From contig NZ_JAUWAV010000008.1 in NCBI RefSeq assembly GCF_030605225.1, positions 1-64,000 on the forward strand: a stretch of 64,000 nt of DNA, in the 5' to 3' direction. Shown here in pieces: positions 16,171-25,619 of the stretch. The notes below the pieces were generated by a model. The model did not search any database. It was given only the letters and a program-made list of their open reading frames with translations, and was not told the DNA's origin. This DNA comes from Geoalkalibacter sp. (lineage in GTDB: Bacteria > Desulfobacterota > Desulfuromonadia > Desulfuromonadales > Geoalkalibacteraceae). Within the stretch, counting starts at the first letter, position 1. Each line of letters begins with the position of its first letter. Position numbers and translations under genes: made by a program.

Positions 16171-19100
16171 TCAGCCGGCCCGGGTGTCCTGAGTCGCCTC
16201 CCGCAAGTGATGAACCAGAAGGTCCACCTGGTAGGTACAGGCATGCGCCAGGGCCGAAAGGTCGCGCCCCCCGGCAAAGAGGGCGGCGACGGCATCGAGC
16301 AGTTTTGGATCCGTGTCCTCCCCGGACGCGAGGTGCAGGGCTCCCAGCAGACAGAGCCAATGAACAAGGGTGGTGAAACGCTCGCGGTTGAACCAGTCGA
16401 TTCCCTGATAAACATTGCAGCCGAGATAGTCTCGTGCCGCTGGCTGTTGCAAAAAATCTGCCATTCTTAGAAAAAGCTCATGGACCGAGACCACCGGCTT
16501 CTGGTCGAGGAGCAGGATCAGCAACCGGGTTTCGGCGCGCGCCTGATCGAGATTCACGGCAAAGGCCGGCTCTGAGCCGCCCTGCAGGGCGGCGCACAGC
16601 ACCTCGTCGAGCAGGCAGCGCTCCACCAGGCGGCCGCAACCGGCCTCGGGGGCCAGGCCGTGCCACAGCAGCCAGGGCGGCAGCAGGCGATATTGCTGGC
16701 CGGGCGCCCCGCCCAGGATCGGGGCCTCTTCGGCCTGGAGCACGCCGCCGGGCAGGCTCGCCCTGAGCCAGGCCAGGACCGAGCGATGCTTGGCGGCGCG
16801 GCTGCGCAGCCCGCGCAGGCGCGCCAGGGCGTCGAGATCGGCTTGCAGGACCGCGGCCAGCTGATCCTCGGTGGTGCTTAATGAGGCTTGGCGCATGATC
16901 TTTTGCCAAAAGTAAGCGAGGCGTTGGCGAAAGTCAATAGAAAATTCAGCAATTTTAATTTTAAAATTTTTATTTTCAAGCTGCATCCCCCAGGCGAGCA
17001 GCCGTTCCGGGTCGAGAATTTCGCCAGTTGCCGAAATGAGTTCCGCGTAATGACGGCGTCCCCAGGCGCGGTCCAGGTCGGCGCAGGGGCGACCGTTCAA
17101 TTCCTCGTAAACCTGCCGCCAGATTCCCTCCTTGTCGCGCAACTCCTGAAACCCGAGAAACACCCGGCTTTGGTAGGCTTGCAGATGCAGATGCAGACCC
17201 TGCTCGACGAGGTCGCGGCCGCGATGCAGGTATTCATGGCCGGCGCCATGCTCGCGCAAGCGGTAATAAAGATCGTCGTCGGCCTTGAGGTCGAGGGCCG
17301 CGCCGAGGGTGGTCTGGACCAGGCGCTCGGGATCCTCGGAGGGCGCGACGGCCCAGGCGGCGGAGGTGCGGATCCAGCCGGAGGTTTCGCCGTAGCAGTT
17401 GTGGTAGACCACCAGGGCGCGCTCGTCGCCGCGACGGTTGGAATAGGCGAAGACGTTTTCCTCGACCCGGCCGTCGCGCCAGAAGTCGTAGAGGCGGAAA
17501 TTCTCCGAGCCGCTGAACAGGTAGCGCTTGCGCAGCAGGGGAAAGATGCGCCGTTCGTGCTCGGTGACCATGCCTTCGTCGATGGGCTCATCCCAGTAGG
17601 CCTTGCGGTATTCCATGCCGTATTTCTCGCTCAGGCCCTCGATCTGGCCGTGGCCGAACATGGGCAGCCCCGGCAGGGTGGCGAGCAGGGTGGCGACGCC
17701 GTAGTATTTTTCGCCCTTGCCGAACTGCTCGACGGCCGTTGCCTCGTCGGGGTTGTTCATGAAGTTGGTGAAGCGCTTGAGGATCTCGTGATTGAACTCG
17801 AGAATGTTCTTGAGGGTCTGGCGATACTTGGCGTTTTCCTCGTTCTTGAGCATGTTCATGAAGGCGCTGTTGTAGACGCGATGCATGCCGAGGGTGCGCA
17901 CGAAATAGCCCTCCATGAGCCAGAAGGCCTCGGCGATGAGCAGGGTGTCGGGCACCTCGGCGGCCACGCGGTCGACCACCTCGCGCCAGAACTCCTTGGG
18001 AAAGGCGCGCTCGAAGTCTTCGCGGCTCATGGCGTGCTCGGCGCGCGAGGGCACTCCCGCGCCGCCGCCGGGCTGGGGGAACCACAGGCGCTGGAAGTGC
18101 TTTTTCGCCAGGGTCATGGCCGCATCGAAGCGGATCACCTTGAAGCGCCGCGCGATGTGCAGGATGGTGCCGATCATCGCCTCGCGCACCTGGGGCAGTA
18201 GGTAATTGAGCTGCGCGGTGTCGTTCCAGGGCATGTGGGTGCCGTCGTTGCCGTGATAGATGTAGCGCACCCGCCCGTCTCGATGATCGGTATATTTGAA
18301 GACCACCGCCGCGTCCGAGTGGTCGTAGTAGCCATCCTCGATCTGCAGGCTGATTTCGGGGTCGGGCGAGAGATCGCGGCCGGTGAAGCGGTAGCTGGGG
18401 TAGGGGGGATAATCGAGTTGGACGTACCAGTCGGGATGCTCCTTGAGCCAACGCGAGTAGAGCCCGGTGTGATTGGGCACGATGTCCGAGGCCAGGCGGA
18501 TGCCGCGCGCGCGGCAGCGCTCCTCCAGCGCCGCCATGGCCTCTTCTCCGCCCAGGTCGGCGGCGATCACGTAGTCGTAGAGGGAATAGGCCGAGGCCAG
18601 GGCTTCGGGATTGCCGCGCATGTGCTTGATCCACTGCGACACCTGGGAGCGCTCCCAGATACCGATCAGCCACAGGGAATTAAAGCCCCAGCGCGCCAGG
18701 CGGTCGAGTTCGGCGTCGGGGATCTGATCGAGGCGCGTGATGGGCGTGCCGTAGCGTTTGCTCAACTGATCGAGCCACACGTAGGTGGATTTGGCGATGA
18801 GGACCACGTTGCTCATCCAGTCGGCGTCGGCGGTGAAGGCCTCGGGCTCGGGGTAATCGTAATCGACCCGCGCCTCGGCGCGAAAATCGAGCACCCGCGT
18901 CGGACCCGGGCCGAAACCGCGCGGCTGGTGTTCCTCGGCGCTGATGTCGAAGGCGGTGAGCAGTTCGCCTTCGAGCTCCGGCGGCAGCCACTCGCGAAAG
19001 TGCTCGCTGACATAGCGCAGCTGCCCGTGCAGCGAATGGGGCGAGGCCTTGACGGGCGCGCTGAGCAGATCAAGCAGCGAGCGGCGCAGCCGCCCGCCGG

Positions 19101-19674
19101 GAGCGGCCTGCTCAAGTTCCCGGTCGAGTTCGGCGAGGGGGCGCCGGTAGTCGGTGCGGCGGCTGAGTTCGGCATCGTCGAAGAGCTCGCGCATGGCGCC
19201 CAGGGCGGGATTGTCGTTCTGCACGGCGAGGATGAACAGCTCGCCAAGGCTCAGCAGGCGGTTGTCGGCCTCGCGGAGAAACTCCGCGGGCCGCAGATTC
19301 TCGCGGCGCGCCGCAGCCGGGGGAAAAAGCTCGACAAAGGCCTGGAAGGTGGCCGGCAGGCGTGGATCGCGCAGCGCCCGCCCGGCGAGCCAGACCTGAT
19401 CGGTGTCGACCCGGCAGCCGCGTTCGGCGAAATAGCGCTTGAGCAGGTGCCGGAACACCCGGTTGAGCAGGGCCGCCAGGTGCAGATCCCCGGCGCGGGT
19501 CGGCGCGTCCGGCCTGCGCTCGGCGAGGGCGTCGGCCACCACCCGCAGGCGCAGCATGAGAGGCGCCTCCTCAAAGGGACGCAGACGCTCGTCGAGATCA
19601 AGGCGTTGCCAGGCCGCGGCGGAGATCTGGAGGTCAAAGGGAAAATATTCGGCGGAGCGCGGTTCAGGGGTCAT
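16171..19674 (-). CDS. Large GH13 alpha-amylase-family protein
   Basis: A 1167-residue cytoplasmic glycoside hydrolase or glucanotransferase. An N-terminal region of about 310 residues without a family I recognise precedes the GH13 barrel (about 310-760). Conserved region I is DIVPNHTG, region II IRFDAAM with the nucleophilic Asp, region III LIAEAFW with the acid/base Glu. Region IV reads FMNNPDE, with Pro in place of the usual His before the Asp. About 400 residues follow; inside them 16910-16985 is very AT-rich and encodes LENKNFKIKIAEFSIDF. Its position between glgA and the sugar-nucleotide transferase implies a role in glycogen or maltodextrin turnover. The exact activity cannot be read. 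Confidence 0.85.
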   Translation of the reverse strand: MTPEPRSAEYFPFDLQISAAAWQRLDLDERLRPFEEAPLMLRLRVVADALAERRPDAPTRAGDLHLAALLNRVFRHLLKRYFAERGCRVDTDQVWLAGRALRDPRLPATFQAFVELFPPAAARRENLRPAEFLREADNRLLSLGELFILAVQNDNPALGAMRELFDDAELSRRTDYRRPLAELDRELEQAAPGGRLRRSLLDLLSAPVKASPHSLHGQLRYVSEHFREWLPPELEGELLTAFDISAEEHQPRGFGPGPTRVLDFRAEARVDYDYPEPEAFTADADWMSNVVLIAKSTYVWLDQLSKRYGTPITRLDQIPDAELDRLARWGFNSLWLIGIWERSQVSQWIKHMRGNPEALASAYSLYDYVIAADLGGEEAMAALEERCRARGIRLASDIVPNHTGLYSRWLKEHPDWYVQLDYPPYPSYRFTGRDLSPDPEISLQIEDGYYDHSDAAVVFKYTDHRDGRVRYIYHGNDGTHMPWNDTAQLNYLLPQVREAMIGTILHIARRFKVIRFDAAMTLAKKHFQRLWFPQPGGGAGVPSRAEHAMSREDFERAFPKEFWREVVDRVAAEVPDTLLIAEAFWLMEGYFVRTLGMHRVYNSAFMNMLKNEENAKYRQTLKNILEFNHEILKRFTNFMNNPDEATAVEQFGKGEKYYGVATLLATLPGLPMFGHGQIEGLSEKYGMEYRKAYWDEPIDEGMVTEHERRIFPLLRKRYLFSGSENFRLYDFWRDGRVEENVFAYSNRRGDERALVVYHNCYGETSGWIRTSAAWAVAPSEDPERLVQTTLGAALDLKADDDLYYRLREHGAGHEYLHRGRDLVEQGLHLHLQAYQSRVFLGFQELRDKEGIWRQVYEELNGRPCADLDRAWGRRHYAELISATGEILDPERLLAWGMQLENKNFKIKIAEFSIDFRQRLAYFWQKIMRQASLSTTEDQLAAVLQADLDALARLRGLRSRAAKHRSVLAWLRASLPGGVLQAEEAPILGGAPGQQYRLLPPWLLWHGLAPEAGCGRLVERCLLDEVLCAALQGGSEPAFAVNLDQARAETRLLILLLDQKPVVSVHELFLRMADFLQQPAARDYLGCNVYQGIDWFNRERFTTLVHWLCLLGALHLASGEDTDPKLLDAVAALFAGGRDLSALAHACTYQVDLLVHHLREATQDTRAG

Positions 19675-19792
19675 GGTCTGGTCCTTTGCGGGCGGCGGAC
19701 AAAAGGTTCAGGGGGCCGGCGGATCTGGTCGGAAACGAATTCCGGCGCTTGCGTCGGCCCCCTGAAAGTTTGTCGCGACCCGGCGGTGTGAA

Positions 19793-22312
19793 TCACTGAT
19801 TGAGGAGTTCCTTTTTCCACTCTTCGAGCTTGCGGCGGTATTCCTCCACCAGGCGGTCGGCTTCCGCGGCGCTGCCCGCCTCGGCGACCAGGTGCGCCAC
19901 CGGGTTGTGCTGGTCGGGCAGCATCAGGACCCAGGCATCCTCGAACTGCACCTTCACGCCGTCGATGAAGCTCGCCTCGTGGTCGACGCTGTCCTCGCTC
20001 ATCTTGCGCATGATGCCTCCCTTGAGCTCAAAGGAGCAGGGCACCTTGAGGTGGCGGTAGGCGCGGCGCTTGACGGAGCGGCGCGCCTGGCTCAGGGAGA
20101 GTCCGGTGCGCGCCAGCAGTTCGAGGGTCTTGGCCACGGTGAACAGCGCGTCGAAGTTGGGATGGAAGGAGGGGAAAATGAAATGGCCCTCCATGGAAAA
20201 GCCCAACTGCACGTTTTTCTTTTTGGCCGCCTCGACCAGCGCGCGGCCGTCGTTCTTGGCGCGGGTCACGGTGAGGCCCGCCGCCAGGGCGAGTTCTTCG
20301 ACGGCCTGAGGCGCGGGAACCGGCGCGACCAGCTCTCCGCGACCCTCGGCGCGGCACACCAGGGCGGAGAGAGTGCACAGGGCGTCGATGTCGGAGAGAA
20401 TTTCGCCCTGCTCGTCGATGAGCGTGCAGCGCTCGCCCGAAGGTCCCAGCCAGAAGCCGGCGGTGGCGCCCAGGGTCACCACGATGCGCGAGAGCTGCTC
20501 CTTGGCGCGCTCGCGCTGCTCGGGCGTGGCCACCGAGGCGCTTTCCAGGACATGGGAGTTGAGCTCGATGACATCGCAGCCCAGGTCGTTGAGCAGACGC
20601 GGCAGCAGGTCTCCTGCGGGCGAGTGGTTGATGTCCACCACCACCTTGGGGGCGAAGGCGCGCAGAAGCTCGGTGTTCAGGGCGCGCTGGTAGCCGTCGC
20701 GGTAATAGTCGTAGATGCGCGGCAGCTCCGAGATGCCGCCGGGTTCGGAGTGGTGCACGCGGCGGAAGTTTTCCTTGTAGTAGATGCGTTCGATGCCCTT
20801 GGCCGCCGAGGAGGAGATTTCGATGCCGTCGGCGTCGTAGAAGATGATTTCGGTGGCGGCGGGATCATCGGGGCACTGGCGGAAGTGCACGCCACCCACC
20901 TCGCCGAAGGTGGTGAGCTTGTAGCGCAGCACGGGCAGGGAAATCATCTTGACGTCGATGACGTTGACCCCGGTGGAGAGCAAACCCCCGACGAAGGAGC
21001 GCTTGAGCATGCGCGAGGAGCGCACCGCATCGCGGCCGGAGAGGATGAAGCTGTCCTTGGGCAGGGTCGAGCCGTAGGCCGAGCCGAGCTTGGCGGAAAA
21101 CTCCGGGGTCAGCTCGACGTTGGTCAGGCCGCGCACCAGGGCGCCGTCGAACAGGGACTTGCGCCATTTCTCGCCCCAGATGAGGTTGGTGGTGACGATG
21201 GCGCCGCCCTCGACCAATTTGCGCGGCCAGATCTTGACGTCCTTCTTGATGTAGGCCTCGTCGCCCACGGTGGTTTCATCGGCGATCACCGCGCCTTCCT
21301 CGATGACCACCCCCTGGCCGATCTGCACGCGGTTGCACAGAGTCGCGCCCTTGAGGCGCGAGCCCTTGCGCACGTAGACGTTGCGCCACAGGATGCAATC
21401 CTCGAGCTCCACGCCGTCCTCGATGGTGCAGTTGCGCCCGATGACGCAGTTCTTGAGGCGCGCCTTGCCCTTGATGTGGGTGTTGTCGCCGACCACCACC
21501 ATGCCTTCGAGCAGGCTCAGATCCTTCTGTTCGACCTTGACGTCCTGGCCGAGGTAGATCTGCCCGGCCTCCCCACCCGCGCGCGCGCCGAGCAGGTTGA
21601 TCCTGACCTTGCCGGCGAAGACGTCGCGGCAGGCTTCCAGGTAGGCGTCGGTGTTGCCCACGTCCTGCCAATAGCCCTGCAGGTTGCAGCCGAAGAGCGG
21701 GGCGTCGTCGGCGAGCATGGCGGGGAACACATCCTTGGACCAGTCGCGGTTCTCGTTCTCGGGAATGCGCTCCAGCACCTCGGGTTCCAGCACGTAGATG
21801 CCGGTGTTGATGGTGTCGGAGAACACCTCGCCCCAGCCCGGTTTTTCGAGAAACTTGGTGATGCGCCCGTTTTTGTCGGTGATCACCACGCCGAATTGCA
21901 GGGGATCCTTGACCGAGGTCAGTACGATGGTCGCCTCGGCCTTGCGCGCGTCGTGAAAGCGCAGCGCCTCGGAGATGTCGAAATCGGTGAGCAGGTCGCC
22001 GCTGATGATGACGAAGCGCTCCTTGAGGTACTTGGCGGCCTGCTTGACCGCCCCGGCGGTGCCGAAATCCTCCAGGGGCGTGACGTAGGTGATGCGCACG
22101 CCGAATTCGCTGCCGTCGCCGAAATAGTTCTTGATCACTTCGGGCTGATGGTAGAGCAGCAGGATCAGCTCGCTGATGCCGTGTTCCTTGAGCAACTCCA
22201 TGATGTGCAGCATCATGGGGCGGTTGAACAGAGGAATCATCGGCTTGGGCATGTTGATGGTGAGGGGATGGATGCGGGTGCCGAAGCCGCCGGCCATGAT
22301 CACTGCTTTCAT
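19793..22312 (-). CDS. Nucleotidyltransferase / left-handed helix / phosphomannomutase-like fusion protein
   Basis: An 839-residue three-part protein. Residues 1-235 form a sugar-1-phosphate nucleotidyltransferase (MAGGFGTRIHPLT, MPKPMIPLFN); 250-370 contain hexapeptide repeats of a left-handed beta helix; 380-839 resemble phosphomannomutase. In the mutase part SGRDAVRSS is present, but the phosphoserine loop TASHNP is replaced by HFRQCPDDP and the metal loop DGDADR by LGPSGER, so mutase activity is unlikely. Such fusions are annotated as mannose-1-phosphate guanylyltransferase/phosphomannomutase in other phyla; the sugar is not certain here. It is the second gene of the polysaccharide operon. 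Confidence 0.88.
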   Translation of the reverse strand: MKAVIMAGGFGTRIHPLTINMPKPMIPLFNRPMMLHIMELLKEHGISELILLLYHQPEVIKNYFGDGSEFGVRITYVTPLEDFGTAGAVKQAAKYLKERFVIISGDLLTDFDISEALRFHDARKAEATIVLTSVKDPLQFGVVITDKNGRITKFLEKPGWGEVFSDTINTGIYVLEPEVLERIPENENRDWSKDVFPAMLADDAPLFGCNLQGYWQDVGNTDAYLEACRDVFAGKVRINLLGARAGGEAGQIYLGQDVKVEQKDLSLLEGMVVVGDNTHIKGKARLKNCVIGRNCTIEDGVELEDCILWRNVYVRKGSRLKGATLCNRVQIGQGVVIEEGAVIADETTVGDEAYIKKDVKIWPRKLVEGGAIVTTNLIWGEKWRKSLFDGALVRGLTNVELTPEFSAKLGSAYGSTLPKDSFILSGRDAVRSSRMLKRSFVGGLLSTGVNVIDVKMISLPVLRYKLTTFGEVGGVHFRQCPDDPAATEIIFYDADGIEISSSAAKGIERIYYKENFRRVHHSEPGGISELPRIYDYYRDGYQRALNTELLRAFAPKVVVDINHSPAGDLLPRLLNDLGCDVIELNSHVLESASVATPEQRERAKEQLSRIVVTLGATAGFWLGPSGERCTLIDEQGEILSDIDALCTLSALVCRAEGRGELVAPVPAPQAVEELALAAGLTVTRAKNDGRALVEAAKKKNVQLGFSMEGHFIFPSFHPNFDALFTVAKTLELLARTGLSLSQARRSVKRRAYRHLKVPCSFELKGGIMRKMSEDSVDHEASFIDGVKVQFEDAWVLMLPDQHNPVAHLVAEAGSAAEADRLVEEYRRKLEEWKKELLNQ

Positions 22313-22368
22313 AAAATGGCTCCTTCGCGGGAAGATTGCATGAGTGAATGGATGGAATCCGGGCCGAT

Positions 22369-22734
22369 TCAGGGTGATTTTCTTTTGGCCAGCACCTTGC
22401 GCACCTGCTCCTTGAGCTCGCTCAGGTCGGAGCTCTTCACCACGTAGGCATCGGCCAGCCAGGAGGAGAAATCATCCTTGTACATGCTGAAGGCGGTGCA
22501 CAGGATCACCGGCAGATCATCGCGCTCGCGCACGATGTCCTTGAGCAGATCCAGGCCGCTTTCGCCGCGCATCTGGATGTCGAGAATCATCAGGTCGAAG
22601 CGGTCGCGGGCCAGCAGATCGCGGGCTTCCCGGCCCGAACCCGCGCCGACGACCTCGTAGCCCTCGTCCTGCAACTCATCGGTATAGAGCAAGCGCAGAT
22701 CATCCTCATCATCCACCACCAGAATTTTCGGCAC
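22369..22734 (-). CDS. Single-domain response regulator (receiver only)
   Basis: A 121-residue CheY-like receiver without an output domain. The acidic triad lies in VVDDEDD, the phospho-acceptor is Asp52 in MILDIQM, and the conserved Thr/Lys are in ILCTAF and YVVKSSD. It starts at GTG behind AGGAGG. It lies 57 bp upstream of the nucleotidyltransferase fusion and so heads the polysaccharide operon; the kinase and target are not visible. Confidence 0.92.
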   Translation of the reverse strand: MPKILVVDDEDDLRLLYTDELQDEGYEVVGAGSGREARDLLARDRFDLMILDIQMRGESGLDLLKDIVRERDDLPVILCTAFSMYKDDFSSWLADAYVVKSSDLSELKEQVRKVLAKRKSP

Positions 22735-22773
22735 GGCAACCTCCTGAGATTGGTTTATCGTGAAAGCTTGAAC

Positions 22774-22802
22774 ATTATAGCAGAGTCATGTTTTATCGCC
22801 AG
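22774..22802 (-). promoter_or_regulatory. Putative promoter of the polysaccharide operon
   Basis: Minus strand perfect TATAAT -10 (22774-22779) with a weak CTGGCG -35 17 nt upstream (22797-22802), about 40 nt before the receiver gene start. Confidence 0.5.
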
Positions 22803-22830
22803 GCGCTGAGGGGCAAGGGCGCAAGTTGAA

Positions 22831-22912
22831 GGGACCCAAAGGACTCCAGGGACATCAGGGACGATGGCGGCGCTTGGGTCCCTGGAGTCCCTGATGTCCC
22901 TGTGGTCCCTTG
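22831..22912. repeat. Cluster of 9-bp GGGACNNCA-type repeats forming an inverted repeat
   Basis: Three to four 9-bp units on each strand face each other. The longest exact inverted matches are 16 bp (22847-22862 with 22887-22902) and 13 bp (22841-22853 with 22878-22890). The stop codon of the YgiQ-type gene lies inside it, so the repeat encodes the last residues of that protein. Confidence 0.8.
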
Positions 22913-24669
22913 GCGCCGAGCAATTCTTGCCCCTCTTTTTCCCTGCCGCACTCACGCAGCGCCTCGCGAATCTCGCCATGGTTCCGCGGCAGGTGCCAAA
23001 GCAGCAGGGCTTTTTGCAGGCGCCGCTCGCGCGGGCTTTTCGGCACATGGACGCGGGCGCCGGTGAAGGGGTCGCGCCCGGTGTGCCAGATGCAGGTGGC
23101 CAGGGTTCCCGGGGTGGGCGTGAATTCCTGCACCTGCTCGACGCGCAGGTTGCGGCGCTTGAGAAACAGCGCGGTGTCCACCATGTGCGAGAGGGTGCAG
23201 CCGGGGTGGCCGGCGATCAGATAGGGCACCACGCCCTGGCGCTTGCCCTGCTCGCGGCAGGACTCGCGGTAGTAACGCAGGAATTTCTCCAGGGGCTCGG
23301 GGCCGGGCTTGCGCATGATGGCGGTGACCTCGGGCACCACCGACTCGGGGGCGATCTTGAGCAGGCCGCCGACATGGTGGGCGAGGAGCGCTTCGAAATA
23401 TTCCTGCTGGTGGTCGAGGAGATCGTAGCGGATGCCCGAGGCGACAAACACATGCTTGACCCCGGCGAGATCGCGGATGCGCGCCAGCAGCCGCTCCGCC
23501 CGGCGCCCCCCGATCGCCAGATGCCGGCAGATGCGCGGATGCAGGCAACTGCCGCGCCGACAGACGCGCCGCGCGGCCTCATCGCCGCAGACCATGCCGT
23601 ACATATTGGCCGTGGGGCCGCCCACATCGCTCAGGGTGCCGCGAAACTCAGGGTGCCGGGTCAGGGCGCGCACCTCGGCGAGCACCGATGCTTCGGAGCG
23701 CGACTGGATGATTTTCCCCTGGTGGTGGGTGATGGCGCAGAAGGCGCAGCCGCCTGCGCAGCCGCGATGGGCGGTGATGGAAAATTTGATCTGCTCGTAG
23801 GCTGGGATAGTTTCCGTGTAACTCGGATGCGGCAAGCGGGTGAAGGGCAGGGCGTAGAGGCGATCGAGGCGCGCTTCGTCAAGGGGCGGGGCGGGCGGGT
23901 TGACCAGTACCCAACGCTCGCCGTGCGGTTGCGCCAGGGGGCGGCCGCTCCAGGGATTGGCCTGCTCGGCGGCCAGGCGAAAGGCGCCGCCGTAGCTTTC
24001 CGGATCGCCGGCGACCTCCTCGTAGCTCGGCAGCTTCAGGGCGTCGGCCGGAGGCGCGGCGACCATCAACGCCGTGCCGGGAATGTCGCGCATCTCCTTG
24101 AGGGGCTCCCCGGCGGCGGCGCGGCGCGCGATCTCCAGCAGGGCGGCCTCGCCCATGCCGAACACCAGCAGATCGGCCTTGCTGTCCACCAGCACCGAGC
24201 GGCGCACCCGATCATCCCAGTAATCGTAGTGCGCCAGGCGGCGCAGGCTCGCCTCGATGCCGCCGATCACCACCGGCAGGCCCTTGAAGGCGCCCTTGAG
24301 GGCGGCGGTGTAGGCGATCACCGCGCGCTCGGGACGTGCCCCGGCGCGGCCCCCGGGAGTGTAGGCATCGTCGTTGCGCACTTTTTTCGCCGCCGTGTAG
24401 CGATTGACGAGCGAATCCATGGCCCCCGCCGACACCGCCGCGAACAGGCGCGGCCGGCCCAGGGCGCGCAGGGCCTCGGGGTTTTTCCAATCCGGTTGCG
24501 CGAGGATACCCACGCGGTAGCCCTCGGCTTCCAGCAGCCGCGCCAGCAGCGGCACGCCAAAGGCCGGATGATCCACATAGGCATCGCCGCCGACAAAGAG
24601 AATATCGAGTTCGTCCCAGCCGCGCTCGGCCATCGCGGCGCGGCTGGTGGGGAGAAACAAGGGGGTCAT
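22855..24669 (-). CDS. YgiQ-type radical SAM protein
   Basis: A 604-residue YgiQ-family radical SAM enzyme of unknown reaction. It has the N-terminal [13 protein letters not shown] and [14 protein letters not shown] stretches, the [13 protein letters not shown] segment typical of the family, and the radical SAM motif CAGGCAFC at about residue 300, followed by a Cys-rich [12 protein letters not shown] stretch. Its last 17 or so residues, [14 protein letters not shown] plus a basic tail, are Gly-X-Y repeats encoded by the 9-bp repeat cluster and are probably not functional. It diverges from mscL. Confidence 0.9.
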   Translation of the reverse strand: MTPLFLPTSRAAMAERGWDELDILFVGGDAYVDHPAFGVPLLARLLEAEGYRVGILAQPDWKNPEALRALGRPRLFAAVSAGAMDSLVNRYTAAKKVRNDDAYTPGGRAGARPERAVIAYTAALKGAFKGLPVVIGGIEASLRRLAHYDYWDDRVRRSVLVDSKADLLVFGMGEAALLEIARRAAAGEPLKEMRDIPGTALMVAAPPADALKLPSYEEVAGDPESYGGAFRLAAEQANPWSGRPLAQPHGERWVLVNPPAPPLDEARLDRLYALPFTRLPHPSYTETIPAYEQIKFSITAHRGCAGGCAFCAITHHQGKIIQSRSEASVLAEVRALTRHPEFRGTLSDVGGPTANMYGMVCGDEAARRVCRRGSCLHPRICRHLAIGGRRAERLLARIRDLAGVKHVFVASGIRYDLLDHQQEYFEALLAHHVGGLLKIAPESVVPEVTAIMRKPGPEPLEKFLRYYRESCREQGKRQGVVPYLIAGHPGCTLSHMVDTALFLKRRNLRVEQVQEFTPTPGTLATCIWHTGRDPFTGARVHVPKSPRERRLQKALLLWHLPRNHGEIREALRECGREKEGQELLGAKGPQGHQGLQGPKRRHRP

Positions 24670-24780
24670 GCAATAAGTCCGGGCAAGGAATCAAACTCTG
24701 TGGAGCGTTCCGCAGGATAGCACAGGCCGGGGTAAAAAGAACCTCTATGAGGGGTGTCGGATCGGGGTTTTCCCCGGCGT

Positions 24781-24810
24781 TTGACATTTCCCACTTTCAT
24801 GAAATATTTA
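24781..24810 (+). promoter_or_regulatory. Possible promoter of mscL
   Basis: Perfect TTGACA (24781-24786) with a weak TATTTA 18 nt downstream (24805-24810), about 65 nt before the mscL start. Confidence 0.4.
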
Positions 24811-24875
24811 ATCGCAAACTGTGCGGGATTCTGGCCCCAGCCCTGTGTCGGCAACTTTCATCAGGAGGAGTTCTT

Positions 24876-25295
24876 ATGGGAATGGTCAAGGAGTTCAAGG
24901 AATTTGCCATGCGCGGCAATGTCGTCGACATGGCGGTGGGCATCATCATCGGCGCGGCCTTCGGCAAGATCGTCAATTCCATGGTCAACGACGTGCTCAT
25001 GCCGCCCATCGGCAAGCTGCTCGGCGGGGTCGATTTCTCCAATCTTTTCATCACCCTGGGCGCGGGCGACTTCGAGAGCCTGGCGGCCGCCCAGGCGGCC
25101 GGAGCGGCGACCCTCAATTACGGGGTGTTCATCAATACCGTGGTCAACTTTCTCATCGTCGCCTTTGCCATCTTCATGCTGATCAAAGTCATCAACAATC
25201 TCAAAAAGAAAGAAGAGGCCGCACCGGCGCCGCCGCCGGAACCCACGGTGGAGCAGAAGTTGCTGACCGAGATTCGCGACTTGCTGAAAAAGTAG
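24876..25295 (+). CDS. mscL: Large-conductance mechanosensitive channel
   Basis: Pentameric inner-membrane emergency valve opened by membrane tension during osmotic downshock. The 139-residue protein has the N-terminal amphipathic helix [18 protein letters not shown], a first TM with [12 protein letters not shown], a periplasmic loop, a second TM ([19 protein letters not shown]) and the C-terminal helical bundle ending in [11 protein letters not shown]. The start is fixed by AGGAGG seven nt upstream. It is a single-gene unit with its own terminator. Confidence 0.97.
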   Translation: MGMVKEFKEFAMRGNVVDMAVGIIIGAAFGKIVNSMVNDVLMPPIGKLLGGVDFSNLFITLGAGDFESLAAAQAAGAATLNYGVFINTVVNFLIVAFAIFMLIKVINNLKKKEEAAPAPPPEPTVEQKLLTEIRDLLKK

Positions 25296-25619
25296 CGCTC
25301 TGCTCGCTTCGCGCCCTCGCTGAAAAACGCAAAGACCCCGCTGAAAGGCGGGGTCTTTGCGTTGGTGCGCCGGCAGGGCAAGGGTTGGGGCGCGATTATT
25401 TGTGGTCGCATTTTTGCAGGAATCTCCCCAGGAAGCGCGGCTTCGGGGTGGGTGTCGCGGCTTCATCGTCCTTTGAAAAAGATTAACATATTGTAATTTC
25501 AGTCAGATTGAGATGCGTGCGTGCGCGGGAAGCCCGGAAGGCCGCCTGTGCGAAGCCACAGATGAGAAACGTCAAATGACGCTGCATGCCGTGAATCGGC
25601 GACTTTTTCAGGGGGTCTC
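25296..25619. other. Intergenic region between mscL and the GGDEF-EAL gene
   Basis: Contains the mscL terminator (25326-25363). The remaining 250 bp have an AT-rich patch near 25470-25510 but no clear promoter hexamer pair, gene or repeat. Confidence 0.6.
25326..25363 (+). terminator. Intrinsic terminator of mscL
   Basis: Perfect 16-bp stem AACGCAAAGACCCCGC with a TGAAAG loop, 30 bp after the stop codon. The T-run is part of the stem's 3' arm rather than beyond it. Confidence 0.8.

Noticed and set aside
19892-22447. An 851-codon open frame antisense to the nucleotidyltransferase fusion
   Set aside because: Mirror frame; the His/Gly/Val-rich translation resembles no protein family.
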